From positions 1 to 11,599 of the forward strand of contig JAFQVE010000451.1 of the NCBI GenBank assembly GCA_017408185.1: DNA of 11,599 nucleotides. Reading direction: 5' to 3'. The stretch's first letter is position 1. The number at the start of each line of letters is the position of its first letter. This DNA comes from Oscillospiraceae bacterium (lineage in GTDB: Bacteria > Bacillota_A > Clostridia > Oscillospirales > JAAYXM01). The notes beneath the pieces were generated by a model, which saw only the letters and a list, made by a program, of their open reading frames with translations, was not told where the DNA came from and ran no database searches. Below are positions 5,230 through 11,599 of the stretch, piece after piece. The position numbers and the translations under genes are program-made.

Positions 5230-6399
5230 ATGGAAAAACTTATAAATTCTTTCATCTCACTTTTCGGAGAAAAAAGTAATATCAGGGTATATAGTGCGCC
5301 CGGGCGCGTTGAACTCGGAGGCAACCATACCGACCATCAGGGAGGTTGCGTCCTTGCCGCAAGTGTTTCGCTTGATATGCGCGCGGCGGTTGCGGAAAAC
5401 GGAAGCAATATCATTCGTGTCAAGAGCGAGGGATATCCGCAGATTGAAATTGATATAACAGATTTGTCCCCTCGCGAGAGAGAAAAAAACACGACGGCTT
5501 CGCTCGTGCGCGGCGTTGCGGAGGGAATAGTAAAACGCGGGAAAGTTATTTCGGGTGTTGATATGTATGTCGTGTCCGATGTCCTGCGCGGATCGGGGCT
5601 TTCAAGCTCCGCGGCATTTGAGGTTCTTATCGGGACCGCGCTTTCGGATATGTTTGGTGCGGGTCTCTCTACCGTTGAAAGTGCGGAAATCGGGCAGTAT
5701 GCCGAGACGGTGCATTTCGGAAAGCCGAGCGGACTTATGGACCAGATGGCGAGCTCCGTCGGCGGTATCGTTGCAATCGATTTTACGGAAAGTCCCGCAA
5801 AAATTGAGAAAATCGAGGTTGATATAAAAAGCTTCGGCTATGACCTCGTCATAATAGATGCAGGTGCGGATCACGCGAATCTCACGGAGGAATATGCATC
5901 CATCCCGCGCGAGATGAAATCGGTCGCCGCATTCTTTGAAAAGAAAATTCTCTCCGAGGTTTCGGAGCGCGAGTTCTATGAAAAAATCGCGGATGTGAGA
6001 AAAGAGGTCGGAGATCGAGCAGTTATGCGCGCCGTCCATTATTTCCGCGATTCACGCCGCGCGGTAAAAGAGGCGGAGCTTCTTCGCAGAGGTGATTTTG
6101 AAGGCTTCCTCTCGCTCATTTCGGAGTCGGGGGATTCGTCCTTTAAGTATCTGCAGAATATATATGTCGCGGGAGCGGTTGAGAATCAGGCAATGGCATA
6201 TGCGCTTGCGGTTTGCGAAGAGCTTCTTTCGGGGCGCGGTGCCGTGAGAATTCAGGGCGGCGGCTTTGGCGGAACGCTCGAGGCGTTCGTTCCCTGCGAG
6301 ATGACGGAAAGTTTCGTTCGCGGAATTGATAATATGATCGGGGAAAATATGTGTAAGGTGCTCACCGTCCGCAAGGATGGCGGAGTGAGACTCGGATAG
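5230..6399 (+). CDS. galK: Galactokinase
   Basis: GHMP-family kinase of 389 residues, the normal length for galactokinase, phosphorylating galactose to galactose-1-phosphate with ATP in the cytoplasm. The sugar-binding signature is APGRVELGGNHTDHQGG (23-39). The ATP-binding loop is GSGLSSSAAF (121-130). SGLMDQMASSVGG (167-179) contains the catalytic Asp171, and Arg26 in APGR is the stabilising arginine. The third GHMP motif is GGGFGG (343-348). The usual Glu of the GEHTD signature is Asn32 here, a variant I believe is common in Clostridia. The start follows AAGGCGGTG, with seven bases of spacing. It is the first gene of galK-galE-galT; codons are rich in GCG and CGC compared with the genes to the left. 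Confidence 0.95.
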   Translation: MEKLINSFISLFGEKSNIRVYSAPGRVELGGNHTDHQGGCVLAASVSLDMRAAVAENGSNIIRVKSEGYPQIEIDITDLSPREREKNTTASLVRGVAEGIVKRGKVISGVDMYVVSDVLRGSGLSSSAAFEVLIGTALSDMFGAGLSTVESAEIGQYAETVHFGKPSGLMDQMASSVGGIVAIDFTESPAKIEKIEVDIKSFGYDLVIIDAGADHANLTEEYASIPREMKSVAAFFEKKILSEVSEREFYEKIADVRKEVGDRAVMRAVHYFRDSRRAVKEAELLRRGDFEGFLSLISESGDSSFKYLQNIYVAGAVENQAMAYALAVCEELLSGRGAVRIQGGGFGGTLEAFVPCEMTESFVRGIDNMIGENMCKVLTVRKDGGVRLG

Positions 6400-6412
6400 G
6401 AGTGAGAAGTTT

Positions 6413-7402
6413 ATGAAAATAGCAGTTCTTGGCGGAGCGGGATATATCGGCTCACATACGGTAAGGGAGCTTTGCGGTCGCGGCCATTCGGTAACGGTTA
6501 TAGATAATTTGCAGACAGGATATCGCGCATCGGTTGATAACCGTGCCGAGTTTCTTTGCGGAGATATCCGTGATAAGGAGTTTTTGAGGAGTGTATTTTG
6601 CGGTGCGGGCTTTGATGCGGTAATTCATTTTGCCGCGTGCTCGCTCGTCGGCGAGAGTGTCACGGACCCGCTCAAATATTATAACAACAATGTCGGCGGT
6701 GCAATATCGCTTCTTGAGGTTATGGTTGAGGCGGGAATTGACAAAATCGTTTTCTCGTCCACTGCCGCAACCTACGGTGAACCCGAGCGCGTCCCGATTC
6801 TTGAGGATGACAGAACCTGCCCGACGAATCCTTACGGAGAGACGAAGCTTGCAATGGAAAAGATGTTCCGTTGGACGGGTGCTGCCCACGGAATACGTTT
6901 TGTTTCACTTCGCTATTTCAATGCCTGCGGTGCGGATGAAAGCGGTGAAATCGGAGAGGCGCATAACCCCGAATCGCATCTCATTCCGCTTATACTTCAG
7001 GTTCCGAACGGAAAAAGAGAAGCAATATATGTCTTCGGTGATGACTATGACACGAAGGACGGAACGTGTGTGCGCGATTATATTCACGTCACGGATCTTG
7101 CAGATGCGCATATCCTCGCAGTTGAATATCTCGGAGACGGTGGAGAAAGCGATATCTTCAATCTCGGCAACGGTATCGGATTTACGGTGCGCGAGGTTAT
7201 CGAAAGCGCGCGTCGCGTCACGGGGCATCCCATTCCCGAAATCGTTTCGCCGCGCCGTGCGGGAGACCCCGCAAGGCTTATCGCATCAAGCGAGAAGGCA
7301 AAGAAGATTCTCGGATGGAAGCCGAAACACGCGGATCTCGATGAAATTGTCGGTTCGGCATGGAACTGGCATAAATCACATCCGGAGGGATATGACAGAT
7401 GA
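6413..7402 (+). CDS. galE: UDP-glucose 4-epimerase
   Basis: A 329-residue extended short-chain dehydrogenase that interconverts UDP-galactose and UDP-glucose with bound NAD. The nucleotide-binding motif GGAGYIGSHT is at 7-16, with the NAD-contacting DNLQTG at 31-36. The catalytic Ser/Thr region is SSTAATYG (115-122), and the YxxxK pair is Tyr141 and Lys145 in NPYGETKLAMEK. LRYFNACGAD (166-175) and the sugar-binding RDYIHVTDLADAH (221-233) complete the GalE pattern. It starts 13 bases after galK with GGAGTGAG as ribosome binding site. Its TGA overlaps the galT ATG in an ATGA, so translation of the two is coupled. Some GalE enzymes also act on UDP-GlcNAc; that cannot be excluded. Confidence 0.95.
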   Translation: MKIAVLGGAGYIGSHTVRELCGRGHSVTVIDNLQTGYRASVDNRAEFLCGDIRDKEFLRSVFCGAGFDAVIHFAACSLVGESVTDPLKYYNNNVGGAISLLEVMVEAGIDKIVFSSTAATYGEPERVPILEDDRTCPTNPYGETKLAMEKMFRWTGAAHGIRFVSLRYFNACGADESGEIGEAHNPESHLIPLILQVPNGKREAIYVFGDDYDTKDGTCVRDYIHVTDLADAHILAVEYLGDGGESDIFNLGNGIGFTVREVIESARRVTGHPIPEIVSPRRAGDPARLIASSEKAKKILGWKPKHADLDEIVGSAWNWHKSHPEGYDR

Positions 7403-8880
7403 GTGTATATGCAGATATAAATGCGCTTATGCTTTATGCACAGGAGCGGGAGCTTATCTCCCCACTTGATGTTACCTATATCAAAAACAGAATTATTGAT
7501 ATACTGAAGCTCGATGAATTTTGCGATGAGGCGCCGTCCGAAAAAAGCCTTGAGGAGATTCTCGTCTCACTTTGTGAGGATGCCGCAGAGCGCGGTGTCA
7601 TAGGAAGGACACAGACGGAGTTCGACCTTTTTGACACGCGCATTATGGGTGAGCTTACGCCGAGGCCCGCAGAGGTTATTTCAAAATTCTGTGAGCTTTA
7701 TCTTGAAAGTCCCGAATGTGCAACAGACTGGTATTATAAGTTTTCGCAGGATACGGATTATATCAGGCGCTATCGCATCGAGCGCGATATGAAATGGGAA
7801 GCAGAGTCGGAATACGGGGTGCTTGATATAACCGTCAACCTCGCAAAGCCTGAAAAGGACCCGAAGGAAATCGCCGCGGCAAAAAGCACACCCAAGTCGG
7901 GGTATCCGAAATGTGCGCTCTGTCCGGAAAGCGAAGGTTATGCGGGAAGGATTGATTTTCCCGCAAGGCAGAACCACAGAATTATTCCGATCGAAATTGA
8001 GGGCGCACTTTGGAATTTTCAATATTCTCCCTATGTATACTATAATGAGCATTGCATAGTTTTAAATCATGAGCATATACCTATGAAAATTGATTCGGCG
8101 GTTTTCGGGAAGCTTCTTTCCTTCCTTGATGTTTGCCCGCATTATTTCGTCGGCTCGAATGCAGATCTTCCGATAGTCGGAGGCTCCATCCTTTCCCATG
8201 AGCATTTTCAGGGTGGCAAATATACCTTTGCAATGGAGCGCGCTCAGATCGAAAAGAAATATGAAATATGCGGCTTTGAGGATGTTGAAGTCGGTCGTGT
8301 CAGATGGCCGATGTCCGTCATCCGAATCGCATCGGAGGATAAGGAGAGACTTTGTGCTCTTGCATCAAAGATTCTTGAAACCTGGCGCGGATATACGGAT
8401 GAGGATGCATATATTTATTCTCATACCGGTGACACACCGCACAACACGATAACTCCCATAGCCAGAATCAGAGACGGCAAATATGAGTTTGATCTTGTTC
8501 TTCGCAATAACATAACGACGGAAGAGCATCCGCTGGGGCTTTATCATCCGCATTCGGAGCTTCACCATATAAAGCGCGAGAACATAGGACTTATTGAGGT
8601 TATGGGTCTTGCCGTACTTCCGTCAAGGCTCAAACACGAGATTGCAATTATGTGCGAATATGCAGAGACGGGGCGCGATTTCAGAGAAAATCAGGATATT
8701 AAAAAACACGCGGATTGGTATGACGTGATAAGAAATAACAAAAAAGAAGATGAAAGCCATGAGGATTTCTTCAAGCGTGAGATAGGAACTGTATTTTCAA
8801 AATGTCTTGAATGTGCAGGCGTGTTTGCGCGAAATGAAGATGGTGCGGTGGCATTTGACAGATTTATAAACAAGATATAA
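7399..8880 (+). CDS. galT: UTP/UDP-glucose--hexose-1-phosphate uridylyltransferase, class II
   Basis: A 493-residue protein of the long class II GalT family found in Firmicutes (class I enzymes are about 350 residues). It transfers UMP from UDP-glucose to galactose-1-phosphate, completing the Leloir pathway and releasing glucose-1-phosphate. Visible family segments include FQYSPYVYYNEHCIVLNHEH (207-226, the N-terminal HIT-like fold), SNADLPIVGGSILSHEHFQGG (253-273, whose SHEHFQGG carries the active-site histidines) and LGLYHPHSELHHIKRENIGLIEVMG (379-403). Cys171 and Cys174-175 in PKCALCPE may bind metal. It overlaps galE by four bases and is the last gene of the operon. No clear terminator hairpin follows. 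Confidence 0.95.
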   Translation: MSVYADINALMLYAQERELISPLDVTYIKNRIIDILKLDEFCDEAPSEKSLEEILVSLCEDAAERGVIGRTQTEFDLFDTRIMGELTPRPAEVISKFCELYLESPECATDWYYKFSQDTDYIRRYRIERDMKWEAESEYGVLDITVNLAKPEKDPKEIAAAKSTPKSGYPKCALCPESEGYAGRIDFPARQNHRIIPIEIEGALWNFQYSPYVYYNEHCIVLNHEHIPMKIDSAVFGKLLSFLDVCPHYFVGSNADLPIVGGSILSHEHFQGGKYTFAMERAQIEKKYEICGFEDVEVGRVRWPMSVIRIASEDKERLCALASKILETWRGYTDEDAYIYSHTGDTPHNTITPIARIRDGKYEFDLVLRNNITTEEHPLGLYHPHSELHHIKRENIGLIEVMGLAVLPSRLKHEIAIMCEYAETGRDFRENQDIKKHADWYDVIRNNKKEDESHEDFFKREIGTVFSKCLECAGVFARNEDGAVAFDRFINKI

Positions 8881-8889
8881 AGATTATAA

Positions 8890-8991
8890 AATCATACAGA
8901 AAAAATTATTTCTAAACTTCCACAAGATGCAGTCTTGAATGGAACACCTATCTTTCTCGTTCAGGGCTATTTCAACAATCTTACAGACTAA
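8890..8991 (+). pseudogene. C-terminal remnant of an unidentified gene downstream of galT
   Basis: After the galT stop, an in-frame open stretch with no start codon encodes 33 residues ending KLPQDAVLNGTPIFLVQGYF, then NNLTD and TAA (8989-8991). Codon choice and the alternation of hydrophobic and polar residues look like a real protein tail rather than noise. No ribosome binding site or ATG precedes it; an in-frame TAA stands at 8887-8889. I do not recognise the family. It is best read as the 3' end of a gene lost at the junction where the gal operon meets the NlpC/P60 repeat. Confidence 0.4.
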
Positions 8992-9042
8992 TATAAAACA
9001 CCGTTTGATATAAGAATAATTATCTATTTCTCCCCAACACCT

Positions 9043-9336
9043 TCACCCCACAACTCTAACACAATACCCGAAGCCTTCTTCGTCTGTTATTACCACATTG
9101 TTTGTACCTGCGTTACAGTGGATGACGAGAAGGCTTCCGTTGTCTTTACGTCCGGCTACTATGCCAATGTGTGAGTTATCGGAATATACAGCGAGGTCAC
9201 CGGGTTTGGCTTCATTCCAAGCTATACGAACACCCTTTGCCGCCTGATTTCCAACACCGTGACCTATGTAACTTTCGGAGAATCCGGCGTTGATGAACGC
9301 CCAAGTGACAAAGCCTGAACAGTCCAATCCGAACGG
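9043..9336 (-). repeat. 294-bp direct repeat, right copy (partner at 4710-5003)
   Basis: This is the right-hand partner of 4710-5003 in the same orientation and without indels, covering the catalytic half of the NlpC/P60 gene. Recombination between the two copies would remove 4333 bp carrying galK, galE, galT and the remnant at 8890-8991. Confidence 0.85.
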
Positions 9337-9513
9337 TCTTGTTTTTCCGGTTGTCACACTTCCTGCAGCAGTCACAGTCTTCATCTTGCCCCATTCAGAA
9401 TCCCAACCTATGCACAATGATTTACCGCCCCAAAAGTATGTTACCTTACCAACGAGTGAGCACGCTTTCTTCACAATAAGCTTTCGTTCTTCGGATAAAT
9501 CTTCGGGCAGCCT
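9043..9513 (-). CDS. NlpC/P60-family peptidoglycan hydrolase, possibly N-terminally disrupted
   Basis: The catalytic domain is complete: Cys in GLDCSGFVTW, His in DNSHIGIVAGR and the third His in LLVIHCNAG (residues 52, 102 and 119 counted from a GTG at 9474). A conserved KVTYFWGGKS lies upstream. NlpC/P60 enzymes cut gamma-D-Glu to diamino-acid bonds in peptidoglycan. In mobile elements they are thought to open the wall for conjugation. The frame is open back to a TAA at 9516-9514 and reads RLPEDLSEERKLIVKKA before the GTG. That looks like genuine protein, so the GTG at 9474 is probably not the original start, and no ribosome binding site precedes it. Normally such proteins have a longer N-terminal region. 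A frameshift upstream (see the run of G at 9554-9560) may have separated it. Function of the present gene is uncertain. Confidence 0.75.
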   Translation of the reverse strand, partial: RLPEDLSEERKLIVKKACSLVGKVTYFWGGKSLCIGWDSEWGKMKTVTAAGSVTTGKTRPFGLDCSGFVTWAFINAGFSESYIGHGVGNQAAKGVRIAWNEAKPGDLAVYSDNSHIGIVAGRKDNGSLLVIHCNAGTNNVVITDEEGFGYCVRVVG

Positions 9514-9562
9514 TTACCTCGCGCTTTGCGAGGCGTTAGTCGCAGTTCATCATCCCCCCCAT
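9513..9562 (-). pseudogene. Displaced 5' end of the NlpC/P60 gene with a run of seven G
   Basis: The stop of the ParR-like gene and an ATG share bases (TGATG, 9564-9560), the usual sign of translational coupling. The ATG opens onto seven G (9560-9554) and ends after eight codons. Adding one G gives MGGDDELRLTPRKARGKG, a protein-like sequence that runs toward the NlpC/P60 region. A second shift near 9515 would then be needed to join RLPEDLSEERK. So the original gene probably began here, and its frame is now broken once or twice. A CCTCGC/GCGAGG hairpin (9517-9533) lies in the same stretch but is not followed by T's. Confidence 0.4.
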
Positions 9563-9927
9563 CAAAACCTATCAAGATTATCAAGCATCATAGCAATGTT
9601 TTCATCCAAGCTGCCGGAATCAATACCTTCAGAAATATTCTGCGTATTGTCGGCAGTCTTTGTGTTTGCAATCATTTCACTAACCAGTTCACGCACTATC
9701 TGCTCAATTTTCTCTCTGCTGTAAGCAGGTGTGGGCGTGGAAATCTTTACCTGTATCTTCCCGTACGAGTTTTCAAGCTCGGGATGATTGTCAATATATT
9801 CATTCAGAACATCAACAATCAGACTGCTCTTGCGATTCCCGAGCCTTTCCAGAAACTCACCGACACGTCGCTCCTTCTCACTACAGCCAAAGCCGAGCGA
9901 AAATCGGTACTTACCGTCTTTGAACAT
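9562..9927 (-). CDS. Small ParR-like DNA-binding protein (probable ribbon-helix-helix)
   Basis: A 121-residue protein starting 14 bases after the ParM-like gene, with AAGGAGG in the gap. Residues 6-14 (KYRFSLGFG) could form the beta-strand of a ribbon-helix-helix fold. ERRVGEFLERLG (19-30) and RKSSLIVDVLNEYID (32-46) could form its two helices. The remainder is acidic and charged (for example REKIEQIVRELVSEMI), possibly a short coiled segment that contacts the filament. The order actin ATPase followed by a small DNA-binding adaptor matches type II partition operons (parM-parR). I assign the role from this order and the fold pattern; ParR proteins are too divergent to be named safely by sequence alone. 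Confidence 0.55.
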   Translation of the reverse strand: MFKDGKYRFSLGFGCSEKERRVGEFLERLGNRKSSLIVDVLNEYIDNHPELENSYGKIQVKISTPTPAYSREKIEQIVRELVSEMIANTKTADNTQNISEGIDSGSLDENIAMMLDNLDRF

Positions 9928-9941
9928 CAGAAAACCTCCTT

Positions 9942-10859
9942 TTATGAGGTCGATTTGGAAAGCTTCATCCGACCGAGCATATCATACCCTATGGTATTCG
10001 CATTCGTCGAAGTAATAAATTCCGCCTTTGCCACTAACGGGGAATTTTCAATAAACGGACGGAGCAGAATACTTCCACCTCCGACAAATATTGCCGGGTT
10101 TGAACGCAAATCCACCTGCAGTTCACGAAGCTGATCCAGAATGCCCTTTGCATGGATTTTCGTTTCTGCCACTATTGCATCCTTGACCTCTTGCGGCAGG
10201 ATAGTTTCTTTACCACTGAGAACAGCACTGACGTGCTCGTCGTCAATATTCATGTTATGCAGTATATTAACCTTGCGGGCAATCTCATTGTTCATCGTTA
10301 TAATCCCCGACTCCAGACTTCGGCAGAACTGCATATCCGGCTTACCGTTACGAAGGAGAAGCACATCAGTTGTGTATCCGCCTATATCTACAACGAACAT
10401 TCGCATGGTATTTACAACAAGGTTGCTCTTGGGAACAACAGCCGCATAAGCCTGTGGAAACACCATTACTCTGTTTATAACGATACAATACGCCCTGTCG
10501 TTATAAACAAAGCGAACTTCGCTTTCTCTCTTGAAATAGTTTGCAAAACGCTCTTTTAACACACCGTAATGCTCAGGCGGAAGTCCGACTGCAAGGTCAA
10601 TATTCTCTACAGGCATATATCTGCCTGCGGATTCAAGCTCTTTTGCAATAGCAAACAGCGTCAGAACAAAAAATCGCTCGTCCTCGGTTTTATCCATCAT
10701 GTATGTAATCCGTTTACTGCTGAGTGTCCAGTAATTTCCACCATACTCAAGTATCTCATCTGAGATCGGCGGTCTCACTGTGTGTTCGGACAGCCCCGAA
10801 ACGAACGAGTGGTGCATGGTCTTTATAGCTGAATTACCATGGTCAATTGAAATTAACAT
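9942..10859 (-). CDS. ParM/StbA-like actin-type ATPase (DNA segregation)
   Basis: A 305-residue actin/Hsp70-fold protein. Phosphate-1 motif ISIDHGNSAIK is at 3-13. Phosphate-2 motif FVVDIGGYTTDVLLLRNGKP is at 155-174. The adenosine motif FVGGGSILLRPF is at 258-269. FPQAYAA (134-140) corresponds to the connecting helix region. The length fits plasmid ParM/Alp proteins (about 300-350) and is shorter than MreB or FtsA. Such proteins polymerise with ATP and push plasmid or element copies apart when bound to a ParR-parC complex. I chose the ATG at 10859 because AGGTAT-type sequence with GGAGGT (10872-10867) lies seven bases upstream. The upstream TTG at 10874 overlaps that ribosome binding site and is rejected. 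It is followed at once by the ParR-like gene. Confidence 0.87.
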   Translation of the reverse strand: MLISIDHGNSAIKTMHHSFVSGLSEHTVRPPISDEILEYGGNYWTLSSKRITYMMDKTEDERFFVLTLFAIAKELESAGRYMPVENIDLAVGLPPEHYGVLKERFANYFKRESEVRFVYNDRAYCIVINRVMVFPQAYAAVVPKSNLVVNTMRMFVVDIGGYTTDVLLLRNGKPDMQFCRSLESGIITMNNEIARKVNILHNMNIDDEHVSAVLSGKETILPQEVKDAIVAETKIHAKGILDQLRELQVDLRSNPAIFVGGGSILLRPFIENSPLVAKAEFITSTNANTIGYDMLGRMKLSKSTS

Positions 10860-10893
10860 TTTATATACCTCCAATTTTTATTAATCTATATAA

Positions 10894-10922
10894 ATTACAC
10901 GCCTTAAAATGCGCATTTACAA
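10894..10922 (-). promoter_or_regulatory. Possible promoter of the parM-parR-like operon
   Basis: On the minus strand TTGTAA (10922-10917) and TGTAAT (10899-10894) are separated by 17 bases and lie 35-63 bases before the ParM-like start. The spacer holds the palindrome ATGCGCAT. Matches to consensus are 4/6 and 5/6. Because the upstream gene ends in a strong terminator, a separate promoter is needed here. No clear iterated repeats of a parC centromere are visible in the 10860-10954 interval. Confidence 0.45.
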
Positions 10923-10954
10923 CAGAATACGTTTTCTGACAATTAAATACTCAC

Positions 10955-10992
10955 AAAAAATGAGGTACAGCGCTTTGTGTAGCTGTACCTCA
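10955..10992 (-). terminator. Intrinsic terminator of the primase-like gene
   Basis: On the minus strand, after the stop at 11000, a perfect 11-bp stem (TGAGGTACAGC at one arm, GCTGTACCTCA at the other; positions 10992-10982 and 10971-10961) with a 10-base loop is followed directly by six T (10960-10955). This is a textbook rho-independent terminator. Confidence 0.9.
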
Positions 10993-10999
10993 TAAATTA

Positions 11000-11599
11000 T
11001 TACTGTGATTTTCTGCATTTGAGCATATATTCCCAAATAAAATCATCGAGTCCTTTATAATAGGGGATCCATACATAGGTCCCAAACCTGAAGTTCATAT
11101 CATCAAGAAGCTTAAGCAGTTGATTGTACGCTTTTTGAACATGCTCGTTCGTGGATAAATCCATATCGAAGGCGGTCATTATTTCGCATAATCCTTCTTT
11201 GCGTAATTCCTTCAACGTCTTCTCAAGCTGAGTTAAAGTATTCACTCCCGGAACCGCGATTACCGTGAGCCCTGTAAGTGAATGAATCACATCTGCCTTC
11301 ATCGGTCCCTCAGTAAGCACTGCCATTGGTCTTACGGGACCGGCGATATGCGTCCACGCCTCAGCCCGGCATCCGTCCTTTTTATCAGCACCGGAAACCC
11401 ACCTGAATTTTCGTTTCTGAACATTATCACGGCGTATTTGAAGTCCCTGTATTCTGCCTCGTACATCTCTTACCGGAATAAGGATTCCTCTTTGCTCCTG
11501 AACAAAAGACCATTCTCCGCTGTCTGTTCTGAAGAACCCGGGAACACCGGCAAGATAATAGCCTTCAGTCTGAAGCTGTCTGGCGATGACTGACATACC
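11000..11599 (-). CDS. TOPRIM-domain primase-like protein of mobile elements (DUF3854-type), C-terminal part
   Basis: The frame is open to the right edge and ends with TAA at 11002-11000, so the N-terminal portion lies outside the window. The ATG at 11596 is probably internal. The visible 199 residues include GILIPVRDVRGRIQGLQIRR (37-56, counting from that ATG), then a TOPRIM fold: VLTEGPMKADVI (93-104, with the metal-binding Glu96), VIAVPGVNTL (112-121) and TAFDMD (141-146, with the DxD pair). KGLDDFIWE (181-189) closes the domain. This arrangement is typical of primase or helicase-associated replication proteins carried by Firmicutes plasmids and integrative conjugative elements, where a CHC2 zinc finger usually lies N-terminal. 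It probably serves replication or priming of the element. It ends at a strong terminator before the ParM-like operon. Confidence 0.78.
   Translation of the reverse strand, partial: GMSVIARQLQTEGYYLAGVPGFFRTDSGEWSFVQEQRGILIPVRDVRGRIQGLQIRRDNVQKRKFRWVSGADKKDGCRAEAWTHIAGPVRPMAVLTEGPMKADVIHSLTGLTVIAVPGVNTLTQLEKTLKELRKEGLCEIMTAFDMDLSTNEHVQKAYNQLLKLLDDMNFRFGTYVWIPYYKGLDDFIWEYMLKCRKSQ

Noticed and set aside
5602..6039. Minus-strand open frames opposite galK (and similar ones opposite galE and galT)
   Set aside because: No start signals, no recognisable protein pattern; antisense shadows of strong coding sequence.
6630..7469. A 279-codon plus-strand frame overlapping galE and galT
   Set aside because: It is an Arg/Ser-rich out-of-frame reading of two clearly recognised genes, caused by their GC-rich codons.
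9517..9533. CCTCGC/GCGAGG hairpin as a terminator
   Set aside because: No T run on either strand, and it lies inside a stretch that reads like displaced coding sequence.
10842..10874. TTG at 10874 as the start of the ParM-like protein
   Set aside because: It would place the GGAGGT ribosome binding site inside the gene; the ATG at 10859 sits seven bases after that site and directly before the phosphate-1 motif.
1..11599. CRISPR array, tRNA/rRNA genes, transposase or insertion-sequence ends
   Set aside because: No regularly spaced repeats, no cloverleaf-like or rRNA sequence, and no transposase-like protein or terminal inverted repeats were seen on either strand by eye.

Overview
The window looks like DNA from an anaerobic gut-type Firmicute of class Clostridia. 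The grounds are strong AGGAGG ribosome binding sites, a Clostridia-type class II galT, a GNHTDHQ-type galactokinase, and a ParM/NlpC-P60/TOPRIM primase block of the kind found in Firmicutes plasmids and integrative elements. I infer the taxon from gene types only; there is no rRNA or tRNA gene here.

Left third (1-4619): a galactoside or oligosaccharide utilisation region. A secreted protein gene runs off the left edge on the minus strand. It is divergent from a cytoplasmic GH36-type alpha-galactosidase, followed by an alpha/beta-hydrolase of the sugar-esterase type and a Gfo/Idh/MocA oxidoreductase. These are not one simple operon. Each plus-strand gene has its own copy of one promoter module: an 18-bp site, exactly 21 bp, then an extended -10. 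The divergent secreted gene has the mirror-image module with the same 21-bp spacing. The four promoters therefore look like one activator-controlled regulon. The leaders of the esterase and oxidoreductase genes are an almost identical duplicated segment. Between the esterase promoter and the esterase lies the broken remnant of a lost gene.

Middle (4620-9042): a compact Leloir operon galK-galE-galT on the plus strand, visibly richer in GCG/CGC codons than its left neighbour. It can feed galactose released by the alpha-galactosidase into UDP-sugar and glucose-1-phosphate metabolism. It is bracketed by two direct copies of a 294-bp segment encoding the NlpC/P60 catalytic domain, both on the minus strand. 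The left copy is a truncated fragment; the right copy has the full catalytic domain. Recombination between them would excise 4333 bp containing the operon.

Right (9043-11599): a minus-strand block typical of a plasmid or integrative conjugative element. In transcription order it has a TOPRIM (DUF3854-like) primase-type gene running off the right edge and ending in a good intrinsic terminator, a ParM-like actin ATPase, a small ParR-like probable ribbon-helix-helix protein, and the NlpC/P60 gene, whose 5' end appears disrupted by frame changes near a run of seven G.

The most noteworthy points are the precisely spaced four-promoter regulon, the gal cassette held between NlpC/P60 repeats, and several gene remnants at cassette junctions, which show that this locus has been rebuilt repeatedly.
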